A stretch of 43,906 bases of DNA from Omnitrophica WOR_2 bacterium RIFCSPHIGHO2_02_FULL_50_17 (GCA_001805645.1 MHGQ01000057.1:1-43906); one strand, 5' to 3'. Positions 32,665 through 41,856 are shown, numbered from the stretch's first letter. Numbers and translations are program-made. Notes: a model not told the origin generated them from the sequence alone.

Positions 32665-34038
32665 CTAACGCAGCAGTTTTTTCCACCGTTCTATCTCCCG
32701 GCGAACGAGCGTAGGGTTCGTAGACCCCAGTGATTTCTTATTGCTAACGGAAACTTTCGGATCCAGAAGCGCCTTGACATTCACACCGAAAGAGGACGAG
32801 TAACTCTTCAGTTCCGCGAGATTCAACTCCGCAATCTTTTTCCCCTTGTCCGCGCATTCCTTGATCATGGTGCCGACGGTATCGTGCGCCTGGCGGTACG
32901 AGACTCCCTTTTTGATCAGATACTCCATGACATCGACCGAGAAAAAGGCCTCGTCATAAATACGCTCGGCAATTATTTTTTCCTTGACCTTAAGACCAAC
33001 AAAAAGCCTGGTCAAAAGCCCGAGTATGTCCTTGATTTTCTCCACCGACTCAAACAAGGGCGGCTTGTCGAGCTGCATGTCGCGGTTGTAGGTCAACGGC
33101 AGCCCCTTCATCAGAACCAGTACCTCGTTAAGATTGCCGTAAAGATTGGCCGTCGCCCCGCGGATGAGCTCCAAGATATCCGGATTCTTTTTATGCGGCA
33201 TAATAGACGACCCCGTGCACAGCGCCCAGTCAATATCCACAAAATTGAATTCGCGCGTGGCCCATAAAATGATATCTTCCGCGACCCGCGAACAGTGCAT
33301 CCCCAGGACAGCGATGTCAGAGAGCGCCTCGACGATAAAATCCCGGTCGCTGACCGAGTCCATGCTGTTGGCCGTCACCTGTTTAAACCCCAGCTGCTTG
33401 GCGACAAAATTCCGGTCAATGGGAAGCGTTGTCCCCGATAAAGCGCAGCTGCCTAAAGGCATGACAGCGGTGCGCTTGATGGTGCCATAGATCCGCGCCT
33501 TATCGCGTTCCAGCATCTCGACGTAGGCCAGCATGTGATGCGCCAGCAAGACAACCTGAGCGGATTGCAGATGCGTGTAGGCCGGGATAATCACATCCTT
33601 ATTTTTATCGGCAAACTGGACAACGGCCTTCTGCACCAGGGCAATTAAATCAATGATCTGCTTTGACTCGTCGAGGCAATACAGTTTCATGTCGAGCGCG
33701 ATCAGGTCATTGCGCGAACGGGCCGTATGCAGTTTGTCCGCGGCCGGGCCGATGAATTTTTTCAAGGCCGACTGGATATTGGTATGAACGTCTTCCGCTT
33801 TTGTATCAAATTTAAACGTGCCTTTCGCGATCTGCCCGGCAATTTTGCGCAAGCCCGAGGCAAGACGCGCGGCATCCTCTTTCGGGATAATTCCGCACTT
33901 GCCCAGCATCCGCGCATGCGCGATACTTGCCTGCACGTCGTACTTGGCCAAGCGCCAGTCGTATCCAATGCTGAAGCTGAACCCATCCGCCAACGCGTCG
34001 GTTCCTTTGTTAAAACGGCTCCCCCACAGTTTTGCCAT
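32665..34038 (-). CDS. argH: Argininosuccinate lyase
   Basis: Splits argininosuccinate to arginine and fumarate. 457 residues. Key blocks: EDVHTNIQSALKKFIGPAAD, TARSRNDLIALDMKLY, PAYTHLQSAQVVLLAHHMLA and the signature GSSIMPHKKNPD. The ATG at 34038 follows GGGAGA. Confidence 0.97.
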   Translation of the reverse strand: MAKLWGSRFNKGTDALADGFSFSIGYDWRLAKYDVQASIAHARMLGKCGIIPKEDAARLASGLRKIAGQIAKGTFKFDTKAEDVHTNIQSALKKFIGPAADKLHTARSRNDLIALDMKLYCLDESKQIIDLIALVQKAVVQFADKNKDVIIPAYTHLQSAQVVLLAHHMLAYVEMLERDKARIYGTIKRTAVMPLGSCALSGTTLPIDRNFVAKQLGFKQVTANSMDSVSDRDFIVEALSDIAVLGMHCSRVAEDIILWATREFNFVDIDWALCTGSSIMPHKKNPDILELIRGATANLYGNLNEVLVLMKGLPLTYNRDMQLDKPPLFESVEKIKDILGLLTRLFVGLKVKEKIIAERIYDEAFFSVDVMEYLIKKGVSYRQAHDTVGTMIKECADKGKKIAELNLAELKSYSSSFGVNVKALLDPKVSVSNKKSLGSTNPTLVRREIERWKKLLR

Positions 34039-34059
34039 GATTGTCTCCCGCGATAATGA

Positions 34060-34248
34060 TTAGGGACTTGCCTTAAGCATGAAAAAAGACACCACAAAAA
34101 TAAAGAAAGCGGCAATAAGCAGTTTTATATAATATCTCCTCGACTCGGGTTTGCCGCTCCACATAGGAAAAAATGCAAGTATGGAGATAAAGCCCGTCAG
34201 TGCGACGATTTCCAGCAACTGGACTATTTCTAATATGTCTTCATTCAT
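34060..34248 (-). CDS. Small two-helix membrane protein, unknown function
   Basis: 62 residues from the ATG at 34248: two hydrophobic helices (EIVALTGFISILAFFPMW and YYIKLLIAAFFIFVVSFFML) joined by a polar turn. It sits between argG and argH, with only six bases after argG. No family recognised. Confidence 0.55.
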   Translation of the reverse strand: MNEDILEIVQLLEIVALTGFISILAFFPMWSGKPESRRYYIKLLIAAFFIFVVSFFMLKASP

Positions 34249-34254
34249 GGACAA

Positions 34255-35418
34255 TTAAAACGGCATCCCCCACAGCCTGATAAACCCCTCGGCGAATTTC
34301 TGGTCAAAGACATCTTTTTCGCCGTAGGTGGCCAATTCTTCCTTGTACCGGGAATGGGGGGACTTGCGCCCCACGACCACACAACTTCCCTTATAAAGTT
34401 TCAAGCGGACCGTTCCCGTGACTTCTTTCTGGATTTCCTCGAAATACACATCCATCTGCCTCTTCAAGGGGGTCTCCCACAAGCCGTAATAAACCAACTC
34501 GCCATATTTTTGGGAAGAGGCCTCTTTATAGTGCATGGTCTCCCGGTCCAAAACCAGGCACTCCAGCTCCTGACGGGCCGCATGCAGGATAGTCGCTGCG
34601 GGATTCTCGTAAATCTCGCGGGATTTAATGCCGACGAGCCGGTTTTCCACCATATCCACCCGGCCGATGCCGTTCTGCCCGCCGATATTATTCAACTGAT
34701 GAATCAGATCCAGCGGCGCATACGATTTCCCGTCAATCTTCACAGGGATCCCCTTGAAAAATTCAATCTCAATGTAACTAGGGTCGTTGGGGGCCTTTAA
34801 GGGACTCACCGTCAGCTTGTAAATCTCTTCAGGCGGTTCCGCCCATGGGTCTTCGAGAACGCCGCATTCGATACTGCGGCCGTACAGATTGATATCAACG
34901 CTGTAGGGGCTTTTTTTCGTGACATCAACGGGAATCTTTTTCTTTTGGGCATAGTCGATCTCTTCCTCGCGCGTCTTAAATTCCCAGATTCGCACAGGGG
35001 CGATGATCTCCATCTGCGGATCGAGAATACGGGCTGTCACCTCAAAGCGCACCTGATCGTTTCCTTTGCCGGTGCATCCGTGGGCGATTGTATCCGCCTT
35101 CTCTTTGTGGGCAATCATCACCTGATGCTTGGCAATGAGCGGCCTGGAAAGGGCTGTGGCCAGAAAATACTTGTGTTCATACACTGCCCCGGCCCTCAGC
35201 GCCGGGAAGACATACTGCTCGACAAATTCCTTCTGAAGGTCAACAACATGCACCTTAGAGGCGCCGATTTCAAGGGCTCGTTTTTTGACGGCCTGAAAGT
35301 CTTCACGCTGGCCTACGTCGGCGATGAAGGCAATCACCTCATAGCCTTTTTCTTCCAGCCACTTAATAGCGCAGGAGGTGTCCAGTCCGCCCGAATATGC
35401 CAAAACAACTTTTTTCAT
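34255..35418 (-). CDS. argG: Argininosuccinate synthase
   Basis: ATP-dependent ligation of citrulline and aspartate. 387 residues, slightly short for the family. Signature blocks: LAYSGGLDTSCAIKWLEEKG (N-type ATP pyrophosphatase loop), HGCTGKGNDQVRFE, SPYSVDINLYGRSIECGVLE and IGRVDMVENRLVGIKSREIY. It overlaps argF by ATGA. Confidence 0.97.
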   Translation of the reverse strand: MKKVVLAYSGGLDTSCAIKWLEEKGYEVIAFIADVGQREDFQAVKKRALEIGASKVHVVDLQKEFVEQYVFPALRAGAVYEHKYFLATALSRPLIAKHQVMIAHKEKADTIAHGCTGKGNDQVRFEVTARILDPQMEIIAPVRIWEFKTREEEIDYAQKKKIPVDVTKKSPYSVDINLYGRSIECGVLEDPWAEPPEEIYKLTVSPLKAPNDPSYIEIEFFKGIPVKIDGKSYAPLDLIHQLNNIGGQNGIGRVDMVENRLVGIKSREIYENPAATILHAARQELECLVLDRETMHYKEASSQKYGELVYYGLWETPLKRQMDVYFEEIQKEVTGTVRLKLYKGSCVVVGRKSPHSRYKEELATYGEKDVFDQKFAEGFIRLWGMPF

Positions 35419-36377
35419 GAACCGCCCCCTCTTTCCCCTGATTGACGACTCTTCTCAATCAAAAATGTTAATACGGCCTTCTGGACATGCAGACGGTTTT
35501 CCGCCTGGTCAAAAACGATTGAATGCTCCCCGTCAATGACATCGGCCGTCACTTCCTGTCCGCGATGTGCGGGCAGACAATGCATAAAAATAAATTTGTC
35601 CTTGGCTCCCTGAACCAGCCTGCCATTGATTTGGAAGCCCTTGAAATCTTTCAACCGCTTTGGGGCCTGTTTTTCCTGGCCCATGCTGACCCACACGTCG
35701 GAATAAATCACGTCCGCCCCGGCAACGGCGTCTTTGGGCGAACGGGTCAGATGAATGAAAGCACCCGTCTCTTGAGCCAACGATTTGGCCTGCCGCACGA
35801 CTTTGGGGTCCGGCTCATATCCTTTGGGTGTGGCGATCTGTGTACTGATCCCCGTTTTGGCGCAGCCGATCATCAACGAATGGCAGACGTTGTTATTGCC
35901 GTCGCCGACATACCCCAAAACGACGCCCTGCGTTGTTCCCAGCTTCTCTTCGATGGAGAACATATCCGTCAGGGACTGGCAGGGATGATACATGTCCGAC
36001 AAACCGTTAATCACCGGAATAGTGGCGTAGCGCGCCAGATCGACAACGTCCTGATGATGAAAGGTGCGGGCGACAATCGCGTCCAGATAACGCGACAGGG
36101 TTTTTGCCACATCCGCCGTTGACTCGCGCACCCCCAGATTAATTTCTTCCGGCCCCAGATACAGGCAGTTACCGCCGAGCTGAGAAATCCCCACCTCAAA
36201 AGACACGCGGGTCCTATTCGACGGCTTCTGAAACAAAAGCCCTATGGATTTACCCCGCAGGTAATCCCGCATCTTAGTTTTGTCGCGTTTCAATTGATAC
36301 GTCCGCTTCAAAAGCGCGAGAATCTCTTCCTGTGTCAAATCCTGCAGACTTAAGAAATCGCGTTTCATAGTCTCCAT
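35415..36377 (-). CDS. argF: Ornithine carbamoyltransferase
   Basis: Forms citrulline from ornithine and carbamoyl phosphate. 320 residues, or 317 from the internal ATG at 36368. Carbamoyl-phosphate motif SNRTRVSFE, HPCQSLTDMF, and ornithine-side FMHCLPAHRGQEV are intact. The first ATG overlaps the argD stop (TGATG). Confidence 0.96.
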   Translation of the reverse strand: METMKRDFLSLQDLTQEEILALLKRTYQLKRDKTKMRDYLRGKSIGLLFQKPSNRTRVSFEVGISQLGGNCLYLGPEEINLGVRESTADVAKTLSRYLDAIVARTFHHQDVVDLARYATIPVINGLSDMYHPCQSLTDMFSIEEKLGTTQGVVLGYVGDGNNNVCHSLMIGCAKTGISTQIATPKGYEPDPKVVRQAKSLAQETGAFIHLTRSPKDAVAGADVIYSDVWVSMGQEKQAPKRLKDFKGFQINGRLVQGAKDKFIFMHCLPAHRGQEVTADVIDGEHSIVFDQAENRLHVQKAVLTFLIEKSRQSGERGGGS

Positions 36378-37561
36378 CAGCCTGAAACCGCGGCCAGGGC
36401 CATTTCCAGAATATACAACGCCTTGTCCGCCTGCTTTTTTGTGACGTTTAACGCCGGCATGATCCGCAAGACGTTGCCTTGCGTGCAGTTGATAATAAGC
36501 CCGCGATTAAAACATCCCTCGAATACGGTCTTGCCTTCCATCTTTAATTCCACGCCGAGCATAAGCCCTAAACCCCGCACCTCACGGATGCAATCCAGTT
36601 TTTCCTTCAGCGCATTGAGCCGTTCCATCAGATACGCCCCCATGACGCGCGCGTTTTTAAGCATCTTGTCGCTGAAGATCGCCTTGAACGTCCCCAGCGC
36701 CGCCTTGCAGACCAAAGGACTGCCGCCAAAGGTGGAGGCGTGCATGCCCGGCTTGAACGTGCCGGCGATTTTCTCCTTCACGACCAAGGCGCCTATGGGA
36801 AGCCCGCCCCCTAAGGCTTTCGCCAGGACCATCAAATCCGGCGTTACACCATAATGCTTAAAGGCGAACATCTCACCCGTGCGCCCCATCGCGGTCTGCA
36901 CCTCATCCAAAATGAGCAAGATATCTTTCTCGGTGCATATCTCCCGTATCTGGCGGATATATTCCTTGCCGGCAACATGGATGCCGCCTTCTCCCTGGAC
37001 CAGTTCCAGCATGATGGCAATCGTGTCATCCCCGATGGCCGCCTTTAAAGCATCCCAATCATTAAACGGCACCGTCTTGAATCCCGGCGGCAGCGGCTGA
37101 AACCCCTGCTGATATTTCGGCTGACCTGTGGCGGCCAGAGCCCCCAGCGTGCGGCCGTGAAACGAATTGACCATCGTGATAATCCCGTGGCGCTTGCCCT
37201 GACCGTAGGCGCGGGCGAATTTGATAGCGGCCTCGCAGCCCTCTGCCCCGCTGTTGCAAAAGAACACCTTGCCGGGAAAAGAACAGCGGATAATTTCCTT
37301 CGCCAACTTAGCCTGAGAGGGATGATAAAAGTTATTCGGGATATGGATCAGTTTACCGATCTGGTCGCGGACAGCCGCCATGACCTTAGGATGACAATGC
37401 CCGACGTTGTTCACGCCCCACCCTGGGAAGAAATCTAGATACTTTTTCCCCTCGATATCAATCAACGTCATCCCCTTGCCCTTAACAAAAATCGCCGGCG
37501 TGCGGAAATACGTCGAAAGGATATAGTTATCGTAAGCTTCGAAAATCTCTGTTTTTTGCAT
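36377..37561 (-). CDS. argD: Acetylornithine aminotransferase
   Basis: PLP aminotransferase of arginine synthesis; 394 residues. Blocks: LDFFPGWGVNNVGHCHPKVM, FFCNSGAEGCEAAIKFARAY, ILDEVQTAMGRTGEMFAFKH, and the PLP lysine in VLAKALGGGLPIGALV. It might also act in lysine synthesis as in E. coli, but DapL makes that unnecessary here. Confidence 0.95.
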   Translation of the reverse strand: MQKTEIFEAYDNYILSTYFRTPAIFVKGKGMTLIDIEGKKYLDFFPGWGVNNVGHCHPKVMAAVRDQIGKLIHIPNNFYHPSQAKLAKEIIRCSFPGKVFFCNSGAEGCEAAIKFARAYGQGKRHGIITMVNSFHGRTLGALAATGQPKYQQGFQPLPPGFKTVPFNDWDALKAAIGDDTIAIMLELVQGEGGIHVAGKEYIRQIREICTEKDILLILDEVQTAMGRTGEMFAFKHYGVTPDLMVLAKALGGGLPIGALVVKEKIAGTFKPGMHASTFGGSPLVCKAALGTFKAIFSDKMLKNARVMGAYLMERLNALKEKLDCIREVRGLGLMLGVELKMEGKTVFEGCFNRGLIINCTQGNVLRIMPALNVTKKQADKALYILEMALAAVSG

Positions 37562-37582
37562 ATTTTCTTGAGTAGCAAGATT

Positions 37583-37648
37583 CCAGTAACCTGTAACCAG
37601 TCCTTCGACTACGCTCAGGACTGGCCACTGGCCACTGGTTACTGGTTA
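37583..37648. repeat. Palindromic repeat between argB and argD, overlapping the argB stop
   Basis: CCAGTAACCTGTAACCAGT on the left faces ACTGGTTACTGGTTAC on the right, with TCCTTCGACTACGCTCAGGA between. The right arm includes the argB stop codon (37646-37648), so insertion of this dispersed repeat reached the end of the gene. Confidence 0.6.
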
Positions 37649-38500
37649 CTTTTTCACAATTTGCGTCCCGACACCTTTGTCCGTGAAGAACTCCAGCAAG
37701 AGCGCATGCTCGATATGGGCATCCACAATGTGCGCCTTCTTCACGCCGCCTAAAATGGCCTCGACACAGGACTTCACTTTAGGGATCATCCCGCCCTGAA
37801 TAACCCTTTGCTCAATGAACTCAGAAACCTCTTTTAGCGTCAGCGTAGAAACAAGCGACTGGGGATCATTCATATCGCGCATAACGCCCTGAACATTCGT
37901 CAATAAAACCAGTTTTTCAGCCTGCAGGGAACCGGCGATCGCGCTGGCGACCTCGTCAGCGTTGATATTGTGCGGCTGTCTCTCAACCGAAATCCCCATT
38001 GGCGAGACAACCGTGATGTGCCCCTGCTTTAAATGCATCTCCAGGGCCTCTTTTTCAATACTCATAATGGTGCCCACGAACCCTAAATCTTTGGACGCCT
38101 TTTTCTTTTCCACGTAAACGATATTGGCATCGCCCTTTAACCCCGTGACATCGCCCTTCAAATCCCTAATCTCCTGAACGATGTGTTTATTCAGTTTATC
38201 CAATTCTTCGCTGACGATTTTCAAGGTCTCCCTGCCGGTAACGCGGATACCGTCATGAAACTCTGGATTTATTCCTGCCTCTTTAAGGCGATGGCTGATG
38301 TGCGGCCCCCCGCCGTGGACAAGGATCGTGCGGATCCCTACATAACTTAAAAAAATAATATCCTGGAAAATATTCTTCCGAATCGCCGCATCCTCCAAAA
38401 TACTGCCGCCGTATTTAATGACAAAAACCTTGCGGCGGAAGGCATGGATATAGGGAATCGCCTCGACAAGGACACCAGCTTTTTTAATTATATTCTCCAT
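37646..38500 (-). CDS. argB: Acetylglutamate kinase
   Basis: Phosphorylates N-acetylglutamate; 284 residues. KYGGSILED and VHGGGPHIS are the family's ATP- and substrate-binding glycine motifs. An N-terminal helix precedes the core (ENIIKKAGVLVEAIPYIHAF), the hallmark of arginine-sensitive hexameric kinases, which fits feedback control in an acetyl-recycling pathway. It overlaps argJ by 17 bases. Confidence 0.96.
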   Translation of the reverse strand: MENIIKKAGVLVEAIPYIHAFRRKVFVIKYGGSILEDAAIRKNIFQDIIFLSYVGIRTILVHGGGPHISHRLKEAGINPEFHDGIRVTGRETLKIVSEELDKLNKHIVQEIRDLKGDVTGLKGDANIVYVEKKKASKDLGFVGTIMSIEKEALEMHLKQGHITVVSPMGISVERQPHNINADEVASAIAGSLQAEKLVLLTNVQGVMRDMNDPQSLVSTLTLKEVSEFIEQRVIQGGMIPKVKSCVEAILGGVKKAHIVDAHIEHALLLEFFTDKGVGTQIVKK

Positions 38501-39629
38501 TGATCTTCACGTAAGCGTAGGACAGATCCGACGTATAAACGACCGCCTTAGCCTTGCCGAGATTCAAATCCGCGGTTATCACGATGTCTTTCTTTGCAAA
38601 ATCGCTGAATTTAACTTTTAAATTATCTTCCGTGAGCCTCGCTATGCCTAAAGAGCCGATAGCGGCCGCCACCCGCCCCCAATTCGGGTTACTGCCAAAA
38701 GCCGCTGTCTTGACCAGATTGGAATTGGCAACGGCCAGGCCAGCCGTCCTTGCCTGATGGCCGTCTTTAGCGCCAATCACATGGATCTCTATAAACTTGG
38801 TTGCCCCCTCACCGTCCAGGACAATTTTCTTGGCTAAATCAAGACAAACATAATTAAGGGCCTCGCAAAATGCATGAAAATCCCTGCCTTTTTTTGTAAT
38901 CGTTTTATTCTGGGCAAGGCCGTTAGCCATAACAATCCCCATGTCATTGGTGCTCATGCAGCCGTCCACACTGATGCAGTTAAACGATTCATCCGCGGCC
39001 TCTTTCAAGGCCATCTTAAGCATAGAGGCCTCAATCGCCGCGTCGGTGGTTACAAAGGCGAGCATCGTGGCCATATCCGGGGCAATCATCCCTGAGCCTT
39101 TCGCGCACCCTCCTAACGTTACCTGGCGGCTCCCTAACGTTACGCGCACGGCAACGGATTTTGTCTTTAAATCCGTGGTCAAAATCGCTTGCTCGGCCTT
39201 GTGCGATCCCTGCGCGCTTAACCCCTCAACAAGCCCCTCAGCGGCCCTGCGGATTTTCTGAAACGGCAGGGGACGCCCGATGATACCCGTCGAGGAAACA
39301 ATCACATATTCTTTAGGGATATTCAACAACTCTCCTATAAGCTCGGTTGTCTGCTCGGCATAAACAAAGCCGAACTTCCCCGTAAAACAATTCGCATTCC
39401 CGCTGTTGACGATGACGGCCTGCGTCTTATTTTGGCGGATATGCCGCTCGCTCACAATCAAAGGAGCCGCCTTGACGGAATTTTTCGTAAAAACAGCCGC
39501 GCTGACCGCCGGGATATCGCTTACAATAAGCGCCAAGTCGAGTTTCCCGGAACGCTTAATCCCTGAGGCAACACCGTTAGCCCGAAATCCCTTGGGGGCT
39601 GTAACTCCGCCACTTTCTAGAATTTTCAT
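38484..39629 (-). CDS. argJ: Arginine biosynthesis bifunctional protein ArgJ
   Basis: Transfers acetyl from acetylornithine to glutamate, recycling the acetyl group. About 381 residues. The self-cleavage site region KGSGMIAPDMATMLAFVTTD is intact, with the nucleophilic Thr in ATMLAF. Other blocks: NSGNANCFTG and NPNWGRVAAAIG. The ATG at 39629 gives the family start (MKILESGGVTAPKGFRANGV); a longer frame to 39695 would run into argC. Confidence 0.95.
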   Translation of the reverse strand: MKILESGGVTAPKGFRANGVASGIKRSGKLDLALIVSDIPAVSAAVFTKNSVKAAPLIVSERHIRQNKTQAVIVNSGNANCFTGKFGFVYAEQTTELIGELLNIPKEYVIVSSTGIIGRPLPFQKIRRAAEGLVEGLSAQGSHKAEQAILTTDLKTKSVAVRVTLGSRQVTLGGCAKGSGMIAPDMATMLAFVTTDAAIEASMLKMALKEAADESFNCISVDGCMSTNDMGIVMANGLAQNKTITKKGRDFHAFCEALNYVCLDLAKKIVLDGEGATKFIEIHVIGAKDGHQARTAGLAVANSNLVKTAAFGSNPNWGRVAAAIGSLGIARLTEDNLKVKFSDFAKKDIVITADLNLGKAKAVVYTSDLSYAYVKINGEYN

Positions 39630-39663
39630 AATTATCCTGGTACTTCGTCGTTCGTACTTAATA

Positions 39664-40683
39664 CTAAACCAATCCTTCTTCTTCCTTGAAACCATACATA
39701 ATATTCATGTTCTGGACAGCCTGGCCGGAGGCGCCTTTCATCAGATTATCAATCACGCTTGTGACAACGAGCAATTTTGCATCCGGACTTGTCTGAAGGC
39801 CGATATCGCAGTAGTTCGAGCCCGTCACCTGATTTAATTCGGGCTGGTCTCCTGCTTTTCGCACACGGACAAAAGGCTCTGTCTTGTAAAAACGCTGGTA
39901 GATTTTTTGTACCTCTGCCGGTGGCAGCTTTGTCTTAAGGCGCACATAAATCGTCTCCAAAATCCCCCGGTTCAAAGGCAGTAAATGGGGGACAAAATCA
40001 ACCGTCCATTTCCTGCCGGATATTTTCGACAGATAAAGCTCCATCTCAGGCGTATGCTGATGGTTCATGACCTTATACGCCTTAAAATTCTCGTTGACCT
40101 CAGAGAAACTGAACTGCAGTTTCGCCTTACGGCCGGCGCCCGTTGTGCCGGATTTAGCATCAATAATGATAGACTCGACCAGACCTGTAGAGGTAACAAG
40201 AAGCGGCGCCAAGCCCAGCAATGCCGCGGTTGGATAACAGCCGGGATTGGCGATAAGCTTCGCCTTCTTGATGTCCTCACGATAAAATTCCGGCAATCCA
40301 TAAATAGCCCTTATCAAATTTCTCTTGTCCTTATGTGTGGCCCCATACCACTTTTTATACTGCCGGGGGCTGTGCAGGCGGTAATCCCCGCTTAAGTCAA
40401 TCACGCGCTTTTGGGCGCTAAGCAGTTGAGGCGTTATTTCCATCGAGACCGTATGCGGCACAGCCAGGAAAACCACATCGCATAATTGAATGGCTTTCTC
40501 TGCGTTAAACGGCTGGCACACCAAAGGGGTTTGGCCGGCCAATTTCGGCCAGATTTCATCAACCTTGCCTTGAGTATTATTGGCGCTCACATACGAGACC
40601 CGTACCTGAGGGTGCCTCAATAAAAGCTCAAGGGCAATCCCCCCGGAATAACCGCTGATACCGACAATCCCCGCATTCACCAT
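39664..40683 (-). CDS. argC: N-acetyl-gamma-glutamyl-phosphate reductase
   Basis: NADPH-dependent reductase; 339 residues. GIVGISGYSGGIALELLLRH, the catalytic-cysteine block ANPGCYPTAALLGLAPL, and the HQHTPEM block are present. It is the first gene of the arginine run; TAGGA lies six bases before the ATG. A short palindrome lies upstream at 40707-40719. Confidence 0.96.
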   Translation of the reverse strand: MVNAGIVGISGYSGGIALELLLRHPQVRVSYVSANNTQGKVDEIWPKLAGQTPLVCQPFNAEKAIQLCDVVFLAVPHTVSMEITPQLLSAQKRVIDLSGDYRLHSPRQYKKWYGATHKDKRNLIRAIYGLPEFYREDIKKAKLIANPGCYPTAALLGLAPLLVTSTGLVESIIIDAKSGTTGAGRKAKLQFSFSEVNENFKAYKVMNHQHTPEMELYLSKISGRKWTVDFVPHLLPLNRGILETIYVRLKTKLPPAEVQKIYQRFYKTEPFVRVRKAGDQPELNQVTGSNYCDIGLQTSPDAKLLVVTSVIDNLMKGASGQAVQNMNIMYGFKEEEGLV

Positions 40684-40706
40684 AATATTCCTATCTTTCT
40701 TTCGTA

Positions 40707-40719
40707 TCTTAAGTTAAGA
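40707..40719. promoter_or_regulatory. Palindrome TCTTAA-G-TTAAGA upstream of argC
   Basis: A 6-1-6 inverted repeat 24 bases before the argC ATG. It may be an operator for arginine control, though it does not match the ArgR box. No convincing -10/-35 pair was found; a TTGAAA at 40734-40739 has only a poor -10. Confidence 0.25.
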
Positions 40720-40751
40720 ATCTTCGTCGTGAATTTCAAGAGAATGTATAT

Positions 40752-40802
40752 TAAAATAAAAAACCTATCTCGTCAACGTTTTTATGAAGGCAAGATAGGT
40801 TT
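40752..40802 (-). terminator. Intrinsic terminator after rpsI
   Basis: On the minus strand AAACCTATCT (40802-40793) and AGATAGGTTT (40770-40761) form a 10-bp stem with a 22-base loop, followed by TTTATTTTAAT. It separates the ribosomal protein operon from the arginine genes. Confidence 0.82.
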
Positions 40803-40831
40803 CCCATCGTATCCAAATTGTCTTTAAGAGA

Positions 40832-41227
40832 TTAACGCTTAACCCACTGAAACTTCTTACGCGCCCCCTTCTGCCCCGGTTTCTTTCTCTCTTTCATTCT
40901 GGGGTCTCTGCTTAGAAAATCCGATTTCTTTAAGACCGTTTTCGTCTCCGGATCGCATAAAGACAAGGCACGGGCCAACCCTAACCGAAGGGCGCCGGCC
41001 TGGCCGGATGTCCCGCCGCCGGTGACCTTAACATCCACGTCGAACTTGCCTAATGTATTTGTCGCCTTAAGGGGCTCCAGGATAGTCAGTCTGTCCGTCT
41101 CCCTTGAGAAATACTCATCAAACGGACATTTATTCACTCTAATTGCCCCTGTCCCGGGAATAAGCTGGACACGGGCAACCGAGGTCTTTCGCCGTCCTGT
41201 AGCACTGTATTTTACGACTTCAACCAT
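40832..41227 (-). CDS. rpsI: Ribosomal protein S9
   Basis: 131 residues. YSATGRRKTSVARVQLIPGT at the start, GGGTSGQAGALRLGLARAL, and the C-terminal RDPRMKERKKPGQKGARKKF ending QWVKR are S9 signatures. The ATG at 41227 follows GGAGAAAG; a frame to 41248 would overlap rplM. Confidence 0.97.
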   Translation of the reverse strand: MVEVVKYSATGRRKTSVARVQLIPGTGAIRVNKCPFDEYFSRETDRLTILEPLKATNTLGKFDVDVKVTGGGTSGQAGALRLGLARALSLCDPETKTVLKKSDFLSRDPRMKERKKPGQKGARKKFQWVKR

Positions 41228-41244
41228 TTTAACTTTCTCCAATA

Positions 41245-41679
41245 TCAAATTTCAATAGCCACCGGTTTCTGCGCCTGATGGGGATGCTGATCCCCGGCGT
41301 AAATCTTTAATTTTCTCCTCACGCTGTACCCCAAGGGCCCCCGGGGGATCATCCGGGTAATGGCCAGACGCAATACCTGCGTGGGTGCATTTTTAAGCAT
41401 CTTCTCAAGCGTAACGGTCTTTCGCCCCGAATGATAGCCGCTGTATTTCTGATATTCCTTGCGCTGCAGTTTTCTCCCTGTCACCTTAATCTTATCGGCG
41501 TTGATAATGATAACCTGATCACCCGTATCGACATGAGGAGTATAAATCGATTTGTTCTTGCCACGCAAACAAGAGGCAACCTTTGTGGCAATCCTCCCTA
41601 GGATCTTATCTTTAGCATCGATAAGATAACACTTGCGCTGGACGTCGCCAGCCTTGGCCATATATGTCTTTTGTGCCAT
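41245..41679 (-). CDS. rplM: Ribosomal protein L13
   Basis: 144 residues, normal length. Blocks: WYLIDA-like CYLIDAKDKILGRIATKVAS, LRGKNKSIYTPHVDTGDQVI, KYSGYHSGRKTVTLEKML and MIPRGPLGYSVRRKLKIYAG. The ATG at 41679 follows AAGGGGAAGG. rplM-rpsI is the usual gene pair. Confidence 0.98.
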   Translation of the reverse strand: MAQKTYMAKAGDVQRKCYLIDAKDKILGRIATKVASCLRGKNKSIYTPHVDTGDQVIIINADKIKVTGRKLQRKEYQKYSGYHSGRKTVTLEKMLKNAPTQVLRLAITRMIPRGPLGYSVRRKLKIYAGDQHPHQAQKPVAIEI

Positions 41680-41690
41680 GGATCCTTCCC

Positions 41691-41720
41691 CTTAAGACGG
41701 CAAAAACCGCCGCCCTTAAG
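41691..41720 (-). promoter_or_regulatory. Hairpin in the rplM leader next to the ribosome site
   Basis: CTTAAG-A-CGGC (41691-41701) pairs with GCCG-CC-CTTAAG (41709-41720) around AAAAACC. It ends right at the Shine-Dalgarno sequence, the place where an L13 autoregulatory structure would sit. Confidence 0.5.
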
Positions 41721-41751
41721 AAATGTCGGAACTCCGTCTGATGGATACGGA

Positions 41752-41779
41752 AGTATAACATTTCCTTGCAAGATGTCAA
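41752..41779 (-). promoter_or_regulatory. Promoter of rplM-rpsI
   Basis: On the minus strand: TTGACA, a 16-base spacer and TATACT. Predicted start near 41745, leader about 66 bases. Confidence 0.82.
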
Positions 41780-41856
41780 CAATTTTTTCCGTCTCGGCAT
41801 TCCTAAGGAACGAAATGAGAGGACAACGCCCCGCAGGCCAGGATGGATTCTTTAAA

